From Monarcha castaneiventris obscurior (Eukaryota > Chordata > Aves > Passeriformes > Monarchidae): DNA of 64,000 nt. Positions 38,813 to 49,120 of this stretch are shown here, in pieces. The notes beneath the pieces are model-generated. The model made no database searches. It was not told where the DNA came from and saw only the letters and a list, made by a program, of their open reading frames with translations. The position numbers were made by a program, and so were the translations under genes. Location: assembly GCA_026261815.1 (NCBI GenBank), contig JAMPIT010000884.1:13157001-13221000 (forward strand), given 5' to 3'. Each line of letters starts with the position of its first letter. The stretch's first letter is position 1.

Positions 38813-39013
38813 ATGCTGGACCTGTGTTTCTCCCTCCATCATCATTCTTTAACAATGCTGGAGGCACGACTGCTCGATTCCACTGACTCTGGGGCTACGC
38901 CTACATCTCCAGCAAGCCAAACAAGTCTTGATGACAGAGCAACAAATTACTCCCACACATCCGAGAGCCCTCGTAAAAACGTGTGCACAGAGTGTGCCGC
39001 GAGTCCCACCTGA
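38813..39013 (+). CDS. 66-codon ATG frame in the CpG patch, doubtful
   Basis: The frame starts at a true ATG with A at -3, 33 bases downstream of a TATATAA sequence, and ends in TGA. The product would begin MLDLCFSLHHHSL and be rich in Ser, Thr and Asp in its middle. There is no signal peptide, membrane segment or known motif. The frame keeps about nine CpGs. Its length is not unusual for chance in this window. Conservation between birds would be needed to believe it. Confidence 0.12.
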   Translation: MLDLCFSLHHHSLTMLEARLLDSTDSGATPTSPASQTSLDDRATNYSHTSESPRKNVCTECAASPT

Positions 39014-40435
39014 AAGATCTTGGAAGTACTGTGTTCTAGTAGAATGATTAAAATGCAGTTTGTGTATTTTTTCTGCAGGGCAATACTATTGCAAGGATGA
39101 ATTCTGCTAGTCACACTTTCTTGTGGCATGTGCCAACATTACAAATGGGTATGAATATTTTCCCCTCACATGATGTGGTTCTACAGACTGCATGTATATA
39201 TTTGAGAGAGAGATTTCTTTAGGCAGATTAAATATTCCTAAACACTTAGCGATTTCTTTAATTTGGAACTCAATTTTGAAGTTTCATGCCTAAATTCTTA
39301 ATTCTAACATGTATTAATCTTTAAGCACAAAACCTAATGATATTCACTTTGCACTTCCTCCTTCATTTCAAACCCATACAGTAAATTCTCAGCATGAAGC
39401 ACTAACAGCAGGCAGTGTTGTCTTCAGAGATGAAAAAAGAAAGAAAAAAAAAAAAGAACAAATACATAGACAGGAACTCACTGCTCTTTGTAAGGCAACC
39501 TATAATTCAATCTAATTAGAGCAGCCTTAATAGTATAATTATTCTAAAAGAAAAGGAATCCTACAACATACATGGACATATATGTGGGCAGTCTCTTAAA
39601 AGGGGAATGCAGTGATGGTCATGGTAGAAGTCATGAGCAAGTTAAATATTGTAAAGACAGCTTTTTACTTGTGCCATTTACATTCTATTGAATTGCAGAT
39701 GCTTATCATGAGACAAACTCCTGCAAACAGAAATTCCCATAGGCCTCAGTGTATTTCATTTGACATCCATCGCTACCTGTAACTACAGCACTTTGCATTT
39801 AACTCCTACGTGCAGAAAAGGAATATGTTTTCCAAGTGGGCTATTTAGAAGGATGACATGCACTTGTAGTAGCTTCCCCTCATGTTTCAACACATGCCAT
39901 AGAAAACCTACTAGCTCTTAAAAAAAACCTTTTACTGAATCAGAGCTTTTTTAATGAGTCTTGGTAGAATAACTTTATGAGTTCATATGTGGATTTTAGT
40001 TTTACATTATGGTAAACCAGTGATTCCACTTCCCCTTTTTTCTTTCTAGGTTTTAAAGTATTTAAGTATACCTAACACATCACTCACCTTAATTTTTCAG
40101 CAAGATCTTGTTTTTTACAACGGGTGCATTTTTTAAAAGACACAAACAGGCAACAATGCAACTGAACCACAAAAGGATAAAAGAAGTCTTTGCTATTACA
40201 TGCAAAAATCAGAACCTCATATATTTCTCCTAACCTTTCAAGGGACTACTTAAATTAGGTTTTATACTATTCCTATCTAGACAATTTTCAGTCATGTAAA
40301 AGAGAGAATCTAAAGCTATGGTGGAATAACTGAGGCATATTTTCTTCTCTCTATTGAAACTTTTCTTCCTTTTCTTCTTTGGTTTTTGTGTCTGGGCACT
40401 AGGATAGCACATGGTAATCAGAAAGCCTGGGTCAT
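39014..40435. other. Non-coding region
   Basis: AT-rich unique sequence with a short A-rich tract at about 39430-39465. No gene or mobile element was recognised. Confidence 0.75.
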
Positions 40436-40726
40436 TTTGGGACTCTTCATCAGGAACTGCAGTGAGAGAAAAATGGGGAATGCCTTCAAACTGCCAGAGA
40501 GTAGGTTTAGAATAATTAGGAAGAAATTCTTCCCTGTCAGGGTGGTGAGGCCCTGGCCCAGGCTGCCCAGGGAAGCTGTGGCTGCCCCATGCCTGTAAGT
40601 GTACAAGGCCAGGTTGGATGGGGCTCTGATCAACCTGGTCTAGCGGAAGGTGTTCCTGCCCATGGCAGGAGGTTGGAATGAGATGATCTTTAAGGCCCTT
40701 TGCAACCCAAACTGTTGTATGATTCC
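40436..40726 (+). mobile_element. CR1 LINE, 5'-truncated 3' end
   Basis: The sequence follows the avian CR1 3' region closely: a GACTCTTCATCAGGAACTG start, then AGGAAGAAATTCTTCCCTG, the GCCCAGGCTGCCCAGGGAAGC block, CCAGGTTGGATGGGGCTCTG, and the terminal AGATGATCTTTAAGGCCC with GTATGATTCC at the end. It has no coding capacity of its own; the 70-codon frame over it is not a gene. Strong 5' truncation is typical for CR1. The same 3' region occurs in inverse orientation at 63874. Confidence 0.97.
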
Positions 40727-41511
40727 ACAGTTTTCTTTTCCCACCCTATTATAGATCCTTTAATGCTTTTACTGCACATCTGGATTGTCATTTGTACAAA
40801 GTATCCATATGAAAACCCTTCACCTGAAGTAAAAGCAAGTCCAAAATGCTGGAGCCCCAATAATGTATTTATGTATTTTCAACACCAGATGGGAAAGACT
40901 GTTTTACCCAAGCAGGAAAATTCCTGAGCATCAATACTGGTAGCAATGTCTTGTTTGCAGCAATTGTAATTCTGTAATTTTAAAATGTATCGGAATACCA
41001 TTAACACTACTGGCATAATTTCCTTCCAATGACAGGTCAAGAGCAAACCAGTGGCTACACGTGGCTTTCCTGCACCTCCCCACACAGTTCTAACACCTTG
41101 GTCAATAATGAAAGGAGTCATGGTGAGAGGGCCATCCAAGTTTTACAAGTTTGTCAGGTTAAAAAGAAGAAAACCACCAAAACATACACACGTTATTTGA
41201 AATTGCATTCCTTTGATGTCCTGATGGAAACAGCTGAGTAAGAAATGCTTTCTCCATACATCCAACCCATCTTTTTGCTACCCAAAAAACCTTTGTGTTG
41301 GATGACTCAGCTCTGTCTGGATCAACTGTTTGAATTACAGCTCAAAAATTAAATTAATGAAAGCTGTCATGGTTTTATGCTTTTTTCCACTGCTCCAACC
41401 CTGTAAATATTAACAAAATTAACAACTTTGCCAATCTCAGATGGAAAATTTGCATGAATGCCTCAAATGTAGAAAAAGCCAAAGTCAAACACAAAATACT
41501 GAGCAACTGAC

Positions 41512-41562
41512 CTGTGAGCCTCTGGGTCCTCGTTTGTGATCCCATTCAGAATGCCCCATGAG
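41512..41562 (-). other. Candidate 51-nt coding exon (microexon), unidentified
   Basis: On the minus strand the acceptor is near ideal: pyrimidine-rich sequence ends CTTTTCTTTGTTTTTCAG, and ACTAAT, a good branch-point match, lies 45 nt upstream of the exon start (branch A near 41607). The donor is CAG|GTCAGT at 41511-41510. The segment is exactly 17 codons, so including or skipping it keeps the frame. Two frames are open: phase 0 gives [17 protein letters not shown], and the next phase gives [16 protein letters not shown] plus a split codon. I recognise neither. The length, the symmetry and the quality of both splice sites make it the best exon candidate in the window. Tissue-regulated microexons of neuronal genes have this form, but that is inference. 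Confidence 0.35.
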
Positions 41563-44384
41563 CTGAAAAACAAAGAAAAGCAAAGGTAAGGGATAAACTG
41601 CACTCATTAGTTTTAATTGACACATTAATGCTTTTATATCCATTACACATTTTCTTGCAAATAAACAGGTTTGCTTTTATGATTTATTTCACACAGCTTT
41701 TAGCTTCATAATGAAGCCATGTAACATTGTACCTTTACTTTCAGAACCCAAACACATCTAGCATCACAACTCTGCTCATGCCAATAAAATTCCCACTGCC
41801 ACAGATTCGGCTTTAGCCAAATGTTTAATAATGATCTGGCAAAAGGACAGCTGATACATCATCAACAAGGAGATGACCAAAACCAGGGGACATTTGATTA
41901 AACAGCAATGTACTTTTTTTATCAGTCGTGATAATTAGAAACCACTTTAAATCTGTTTCACCACTGAATTGTGGGGTTTTTTGTACAGCTACTCAGGGAT
42001 TTCTTCTGGGCATCATTTGCTCGTACACACATAAGCATTGCTTAATGCAAATATAAAAATATGTGAATGAAAGATAGGAGGGTTAATGTGACATGTAATG
42101 ACTGCATAATCATCTTGCTCATTTTTCCCATCACTCTTTCCCAAAGGAAATGCCTTCTCCCAGTTCAGAGGCAGGCAAGGAGATTTACAACCTACACTTA
42201 TTGCAGAACATGCTTTCAAAACACTCATCCCAGGACAAGAGATTAAAATTACTTTGAAAAATGAGGAAAGCCAAATGCATCCCCTATGGTGAGATTTTTT
42301 TTATCTTCTCCATCAACTGTTCCTACTTATCCTTTTCTTTTCCAAGGGCCCCTTCTTTTTAAGTTACTACTTACAACTATCTACCTCTGTAGCTGGAGAC
42401 AAACCACACATACAGATAGGCACCAAAGATCAGAAGTGTCACATCATTTTTCTACCTGATACAGCCTTGTGACTGGCCCCTTCATTTTACTGCAATTATT
42501 TCCTATTTTCCATATATTGTTGGTGGGAACACTGGCTGTGCTGGGTTTCCCTATTAGTTCTCCATTACGGGATGAAGCACAGCTTTGATGTTTATGAAAG
42601 CTGGCCTCAGTAAATAACTGGTGTGCAAAACCTATCAAGAGACGCACCTACCGAAGGTTATGTGCTTCAAAGAGCCTCTGCCAGAGCCCTCACACCTGTC
42701 CTTCTCTGTGGCTCCTGCCTCTCTGGACCAAAAAAAAACTCTTCAGTTTTACTCCTCAGCCCCTGTGCCTTGGGAGAAAGTAACTCCCGCTTTCTTAATT
42801 TATTTGGCTAAAAGAAAATTAATTTAGCTTGATCCTGACCACCTGCGATTCCCAGCATGGTAAGGGCTGTCTTTACCTACAGGATCCTATCAGTGAAATT
42901 AGCACAAAAAGTAAGCCTCATAGTTAAGATAAAAGGATTAATGTTACAGGCCTGGCTGTGGCCACGGTGGTTCTCCAGGCTCTACAGACACTTGGCAGCA
43001 CACACCACACCTTCAAATTCAAGTGTAGCATAAGATCCCCCTGCCAGGTTTTTCATGCTCCTACCCTCACTGAATCCACAGTTCACTGAAAAGTGAAAGG
43101 TTGCTTTATTACTGCCGCCAAAAATGAGAGGTGCAGTCACAAGTCAGGCTTGGAGTTACTGTTCCGACATACAGTGATGCTCCCAGTCCAGCCAGTCCCA
43201 GGAAACCAGACTGATGTGTGCCAGGGTGGTTACTCATGATCACCACTAATCCTCACACCCAAATCAAGTCCTCTTAAACATTCATTCACCTCCAGGCATA
43301 GTTTGCTCGTCCTGATCCCTATTCTTGCCTGGAGCTTCACACCTCCACAGGGAGTTTTCAGCCCCACAGCCCACTCCTGCTCTGCTCCGCCACTCCTCCT
43401 CCTCTCCAGCTTGCCTGTTGTTTCTCCATGTCTAATCCTGCCCCTCCACCACGTGTGGGCAATCCTGGGGTGCTCCACAGACTGGATGTTGCAGCAGCAG
43501 CTAGTGCTGCTAGTGAGAAGTGAATCTAAAAGGCTGTAACAACTCATCCTTGCTCCATTTCCCAGTGTCTAACTATCAACATCACTTACAGAAGAGAAGC
43601 CAAAGTCACCAGTGAAGCAGTCACAAATTCACTGGAACCAACAGTGACCCCTTGCTTATTCTGTCACCATTTTATGAGCGAACTCCTCATAGCAAATTAC
43701 ACAACCCTCATCCAATTTAATTTCTCTACAAAGGTGTATTGATGGAATCAGCCACTGTTGTATTTTTGCTGATAGATCTGTTGTCCCCAGTGTAAAACAA
43801 CACCCACACCACTGCTCTGTCTCACTGTGCCAGGATGTTCTGCTGAGTGACATGGACTGTGGCTGTCACCTGGTAAAACAGTGAGGGTGTTTTCAAACAT
43901 TATAGCCAAATCCATGACCTTTGAAGCCAGTCTTTTCCTCTTGTTTTTATAGAATCTTACTTGGCTTTAAAATGTATTTCTCCCTCATAATCTAAAAAAC
44001 TGTGCTCATCTCATGCAAGAATGCTCTTGGCATATGATGGTCCCTAGTAACAAAGGAGTGAAGGAATGAAATGAAGGAATGAAAGATGAAATGAAAAGGA
44101 TACCACACAAAAAGGCCTCAAGCTTTAAGACAGAAAGAAAAAAAACCCCAGAAGTTATAATAAAATCTCTGCCAGGCCAGCACTCTACAGAGGGATGATT
44201 GCCTCAGTGTGATAACCTTTAGCCCAACAAGCTGCACTCTGCTCAATTACTTCTGAACCTGATTTTGTTTTCACGGACAAACAGTACATGCTGGAGCATG
44301 ATACCCAGAAAAGGAGGAAAGAGTATACCTGAACTACTGAGCTAGGTGGAAATCACAATTTCCACAAGCTTAATAGACATCAAA

Positions 44385-44490
44385 AGACAAAAAAAAAAAA
44401 AAGACTTAAAAGCAAAAAGAAAACCCAAAACCTAACAAAACCCCACAAAAACAAACAAGCAAAACCCCAAACCAAACAACAAACCAACTA
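44385..44490. repeat. A-rich / CAAAC-rich low-complexity tract
   Basis: A run of A is followed by AAAACCC-, CAAAAC- and CAAACC-like units. Similar A/C-rich tracts occur at 33150-33240, 45755-45785 and 47700-47755. They look like degenerate simple repeats rather than tails of a known element. Confidence 0.8.
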
Positions 44491-47400
44491 CACTCAGAAA
44501 AAACAAAGCATGTGCATAAATCCACTTGAGTGAGTTAACTTTCTAAAATCGCGGACAAAAAAAATAATATACTGTTTAATTGGTGCATGCATGCAAATAG
44601 AGATACTGACATAAAAATGCATTTGGAAGTAGGGGGATTTATGTTTATCACTAACAGATGGGTTTGCTCCAGATCCCACCACCTCCTCTGAAAGTGCTCT
44701 GGAATCAATTTGGTCCAGAGTGATGATAAACAGCCTCAGAGCATCTAATTTATTATTCTTACTGACCAGGCAACTAAGGCTAAGTGTATTAAGGCTAAGC
44801 AGCAGAAAAGGAGGGATAAAACTGAAATCAAACTCCCACACAGCTTATATGCATGTAGTCTCTTTTGGAAGAAAAGGACCTACTTTACATTGCACCTAAA
44901 AATTGCTGGAAACCCACCTCTGACGGTTTTAATAGTTACAGATGAAAGCAGCTTTTAGCAACAATAACAACTCTTGCATGTTCAGGAAAACATAAAAACA
45001 TGGGCTTCACTAAAACCATCTGGTTCCTTCTACCCTAATAACTGACTTGCAGGTCTCCAGGGAAAACACTTCCCCATTCCATCTGAAGGTGAGGACTGTC
45101 AGTGGAAGAGGAGGCAGGAATGGAGAAGACCCCAATACCAAAACCCCAGTCACAGACAGAAAAAGAGAAGTGAAAGGGGTCATGTCCTTTTGAAGATGTA
45201 GGGTGGTGGCCTAAGCTCTAAATTCCAGGTTTTTGCTATAAACACCATAAAGTTTCTAGGCTTGTGGTTTTAGAACTTATGTTCACTAATGCAACAATAC
45301 CTTCAAAGGAGTAAGGAATGGGACAAAGGACTGTCTACATTAGATATCTGAGATACCCATGTTAAAGTAGAACAAAGCCATTTAAAAATTAGCATCTTCA
45401 GCCCTCGCCTCTCTAAATGCAGTTCCTTCTCCTATACGGTTATTTAATTAAAGCCCCAGCAAATGATTACATAAAGATTTCAACTTTCATTAACATTCAT
45501 AAACCATAATTCTAAGCCTCCTTAGTATTAGAGAACAGCAGGAAAGTGTGACCCACACATTTTGTAGGAGATCTAAAAAGACAGAGAGCAAAAAAAGACA
45601 ATTTAAACCTTTTCAGCTGTTTGTAAGTCCTGTTTTTCCCATATATAATCTTTTCTGTCCGGGGTTTTAATTTTGGCACCCTTGAAACAGCAATACTGCT
45701 AACTATGCAATGGCTGGAAAGGAAAAAAAACACGAGATAAAGAAACCTCCAGCAAAACCAACCAAAAAAACCCAACCCCAAAAAATCACTCAGAGAAATA
45801 AAAAAGGCATCATCTTATTATAAGGACCTTCCCAACTGGGCACAAGTCAGGAACAAAACCCAATATTTAAAATACAAACAGTCCCATGTATACTGTTTGA
45901 AAGCAGCAGAATGCAACAGCATTTTGAAACCATATGGACTTATTAAAGCAAGTATGACACTCAGCACAGTTTCATAAGAGGGAATGAACAGATCTTGCCC
46001 CTGTAAGTACTTAAGAGGACCAATGAATTATTTATATTTAGTGTTTAATAGAAGCCTTTAAATCAATTCAAAGTCTATTCTAATTCTATTCAGATTATAG
46101 TCTATTACTCTGCAATTTTTTTGACACATATTTACAAGTATGCAACACTTTTACTGTTATAAAAACAATTAGATGGTGATGATGAAAGTGAGCTAAATTA
46201 GCCAGTAGTCACCAAAGACAAGAAATGGGTTTCAAAAGACTGCAACAGGATCACATAGCCCAAATGCACATGAGGACCTTGCCCCAGCTCACTGGCTCCT
46301 TCCCTTGGATTTTAAAAATTCAGAGTGTGGCTGGATACCTCATTTCCATCATAGTGAACATAAAAGAGCCCTGCTCTCTCTAGTGAAAGGAATGTGAGAG
46401 AAATTGCTCCTCTGCCCCATCTGTGACTGAGTGCCAAACACTTGCATCCAACATTCCCTGTGGAACTGGCTGTGATACATGAATAGGGTGGCCTGAGCTC
46501 TCCCAAACAGCTGAGAACCTGCAAAAATGCCTTTTTTGCACTCCTGCAAGGATTTAGAGCATTTAGTAGAGGGAAAAATGAATTACCAATGAGGTTATGA
46601 GAAGTTTTGGCTGGGTGGCAGCCAGCAGCTTAAAGAGTTGTTTTTTTGTGGGAATCAGCATCTAGAAAAGCAAGATAGGAGTATCCAATCAGGCTGGCAC
46701 CTGGTTTCAACCTTCACCAAAATAGCAGAGCTTCTATTTAAACATGAGCATAACATCTTCCCTCTTTGGAAGAGATTTAGTTGAATGGGCATGTTGAGGA
46801 TGTGAAACAGTGTCTCACTGTTGACTTCTTTGACACTGCCTCCTTACAGCTTGTGCTAAATGGGGCACAGTATGATCCATATTCGCTGACTGAATGGGTA
46901 TTAGCCATGCTCCAGTCAGGATCATATTTCCACTGTAATAAGAAACTGTTTGTTACCAGCATGTAGGCACAAAATGTTCCCGATAAATTCCTTTTTCGGT
47001 AACAAAAAAAAAAGAAAAAAAAAAGCGCACAAATTATTTCCTTGATTACATATTAGAGGAAACATTTATTTTTACAAACATGCAGGAGTCAGGTCACACA
47101 AACTGACAGGGTGTTTTTGCACATGCTATTTTGAGTAGGATTCCTTCTATCCGTTAGACTGTTCCCTGCATTTTCATGGTAATCAAGATAAATGAGATGA
47201 TTTACTGACTTGATTGATATAGGGAGGGCAATTTTGGTGTGGACACCATCAGCAGGAGTAGCTAAGCAGGCTGGAGCTGCTGAGATTCACCACTGCCAGA
47301 TCCTGATAATGTAACAGGGGAACAACTGCATGGCTGCTCTGACCACCTTCTCCACCAAATGGCAGAACTGCACCTTGCCCTCAGCGCATCCAAAGTGTCA

Positions 47401-48480
47401 GAGATGCCTTCCTTGCTGTGTGTTGAGAGTGATCACACAGAGGCATGTGTAGGCTATGACACACAGACAGCAAAGGGCTCCAGTATTTGGAAAAACAATC
47501 CCTTTTCCACAACCCCTGGCCAACTCCCAGGGTCAGCACAAAGCACAAGATGTCAGAGCTGTGCTGTTCAGCCAGATGTGTGAGCTGCACGCTCGTGTCA
47601 TCACAGCCACTGTGGAGGGGAACTCTCCACCCAAATTGCTCCCAACGTTTAGTAGCCCCACAAATCACCAAGGCCAGCCTCAGTTCCAAGACTGGTTAAG
47701 AAAACCCAAACAAAACCCCCAAACAAAAAAAATCACCACAACAAACCAACCAAACTAATAAATTGGGGGTGAGCATTTAAGAGCCATTCAGCTGCTTCCT
47801 AGTCAAAGACGTTGTTCCAAAGGTTTCTGGGCTGCTGAGCAACAGCTGGAAGCAGAGATAAGCTTTTTAAACCAAAGCTGGTACAGAAATGCTTTGGAAC
47901 TTGGCACTGCTCTGAACTGGAGGTAGGGGGAACAAGGTCCAGTGATGGGTCTGAAGAGGAGCTGCAGTGAACGGCTTCCCTGCAGTCTGAGCCCCGTGTG
48001 GGGACGGAGTTAAGTCCTCTGAAGTTGCTATCTTTGGGAAGCTGGAAGTTCTGGAGGGAGCTGCCTCCTCCATCCCTCTCAGAACCTGGCTGGGAGGTCA
48101 AGCAACGAACCATAGCACTGCCAGAAGCTACACAGAGCACTTCTGTATCAGGCAGATACTCTGCTGAGACAGTGACCAGGACAGTGAGCCACTGCGGCAG
48201 CAGGGGATGGAGAAAAAATAGGGCGCTTGGTGAAGCAGGGCAGAGGGGAGGTAAATGGGCACGGCAGCACAGAGCACACCCCAAAAGGCACCAGCAGTGA
48301 CTGTCCCGCAGGCACGGGGAAGAAACCGTCCCGAGCACTTAACCAGGGACTCAGCTCCAAAGAAATGAGATCATATCTGGCACGGGGCGAGACAGAAAGA
48401 GACTGCATTTTGGAGGACTTTCTTGTGACAGAATATGATCCCTTTATTTCCAGACAATAAACTGCATCTGACTTCTTCAG

Positions 48481-48720
48481 GGACGCTGCCTTCCTTCCGG
48501 GGGAGCAGGGGACACAAAGACGTCCTGCCGCGGTGCCGGCACGCTGCCCGGGCCCCGGGCACACCTCACCTGCCCCGGGGGCAGGGCCCGGAGCGACCGC
48601 AGCGCTGAGGGCAGCCAGGCAAGAACCTGCTCCTGCTCGCCTTGCCCACCGACGGCAGGGTGCGTGGGACGGGGGGAAAAGCGGAGGGACTCTCTCGTGA
48701 AACAGAGAAGGGTTTACTCC
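48481..48720. promoter_or_regulatory. CpG island, the only dense one in the window
   Basis: Twenty-one CpGs fall within 240 bases at roughly 70 percent GC, including GCCGCGG near 48528 and CGACCGC near 48594. It lies directly downstream (minus strand) of the TATA-containing LTR-like element, so it would form the first transcribed sequence. A minus-strand splice donor CAG|GTGAGG is at 48570/48569. It could be the leader of an endogenous retrovirus or a host promoter island that has captured an LTR. The long minus frame here (48148-48762) has no ATG at its start. Confidence 0.55.
48568..48575 (-). promoter_or_regulatory. Splice donor CAG|GTGAGG downstream of the promoter-like element
   Basis: On the minus strand, GGGGCAG|GTGAGGTG places the exon end at 48570 and GT at 48569-48568. 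It lies about 165 bases below the start site predicted from the TATA box. The match to the donor consensus is good, which would give a spliced first exon of about 170 nt for a minus-strand transcript. Confidence 0.35.
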
Positions 48721-49120
48721 AGAGAAAAGCCACGAGGAGGGCCGCTGGAATTCGGCGGGCACGGGGTTTTATACCCCTACATAATAGGCGGGGAGAATAT
48801 ACTACAACCAATAAAATACCAGTTAGGGGGTCTTACAAGGTGGGGGGAGAAGGGATTAGGGCGAATGGGAGAAGGAGTGGGCAAAGAGGAGTAACAGAGG
48901 CCAATCAACTATCCAGTAACATAGAACTTTCTGGAGAAATAACCAAATACGAACCATAAGGGGGCGGGGGGGGCAGCAGCCAATGGTCAGCGTGCTTTAC
49001 ACAGCCTTTTGGGTGCTCATTGTACCTTTGAGCCCTGGTGCTGTGGAGGCATCAAACCAATGGACCTTTTGGTCTGCTTGGTCCAGCTGACCGTGGCTCT
49101 GGCCATGGCTTACCACAACA
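48600..49120 (-). mobile_element. Probable solo LTR of an endogenous retrovirus
   Basis: Read on the minus strand, the element may begin TGTTGTGGTAAGCC at 49120, in keeping with the TG start of LTRs and similar in style to a common avian ERV LTR start. It then holds three CCAAT boxes and a GC box, the TATA box GTATAAAACCCC (48774-48763), and an AGTAAA poly(A)-signal variant shortly downstream. No gag, pol or env sequence lies on either side, so a solo LTR is the simplest reading. The low-coordinate border and a target-site duplication could not be fixed. The identification rests on promoter layout and style, not on a database match. Confidence 0.45.
48763..48774 (-). promoter_or_regulatory. 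TATA box GTATAAAACCCC
   Basis: This is a strong TATA element on the minus strand. Transcription would start near 48735-48745. CCAAT boxes, which work in either orientation, are at 48808-48812, 48901-48905 and 48980-48984, and a GC box (GGGGCGGGG) is at 48961-48969. This is a full core promoter arrangement. Confidence 0.55.

Larger units (their letters stand above)
38340..39013. promoter_or_regulatory. CpG-retaining patch, possible regulatory element
   Basis: About twenty CpGs lie within some 670 bases, while the surrounding several kilobases have very few. The patch includes TATATAA at 38774-38780 and an ATG frame 33 bases further on. CpG retention in vertebrate DNA usually means either low germline methylation (promoter or enhancer) or young sequence (a recent insertion). 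I see no LTR or CR1 match. Promoter function is inference only. Confidence 0.3.
40727..48480. other. Non-coding region holding one strong exon-like segment
   Basis: Apart from the 51-nt candidate exon at 41512-41562 and low-complexity A/C-rich tracts at about 44390-44490 and 47700-47760, nothing is recognised. A 340-base segment rich in short CT and CC tracts at 43280-43540 has a 105-codon minus frame with no domain. The 179-codon minus frame at 47799-48338 does not resemble a protein I know. Confidence 0.7.

Noticed and set aside
42950..43120. Possible minus-strand LTR end with AATAAAGCAACC
   Set aside because: Only a poly(A)-signal-like word is present. No TATA box at a suitable distance, no TG/CA borders and no repeat style that I recognise.
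45443..45718. Possible minus-strand terminal exon with acceptor TTTCCTTTCCAG at 45713, a stop at 45514-45512 and ATTAAA at 45448
   Set aside because: The acceptor is good, but the frame leads into a hydrophobic stretch typical of AT-rich random sequence. No known protein matches, and it competes with the other minus-strand candidates.
47799..48338. 179-codon minus-strand frame
   Set aside because: No recognised motif, overlaps another minus frame and a plus frame, and has no splice support.
48148..48762. Longest open frame (204 codons, minus strand)
   Set aside because: It begins at GTG, not ATG, covers the CpG island where stops are rare because of base composition, and shows no domain. 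Its length reflects high GC.
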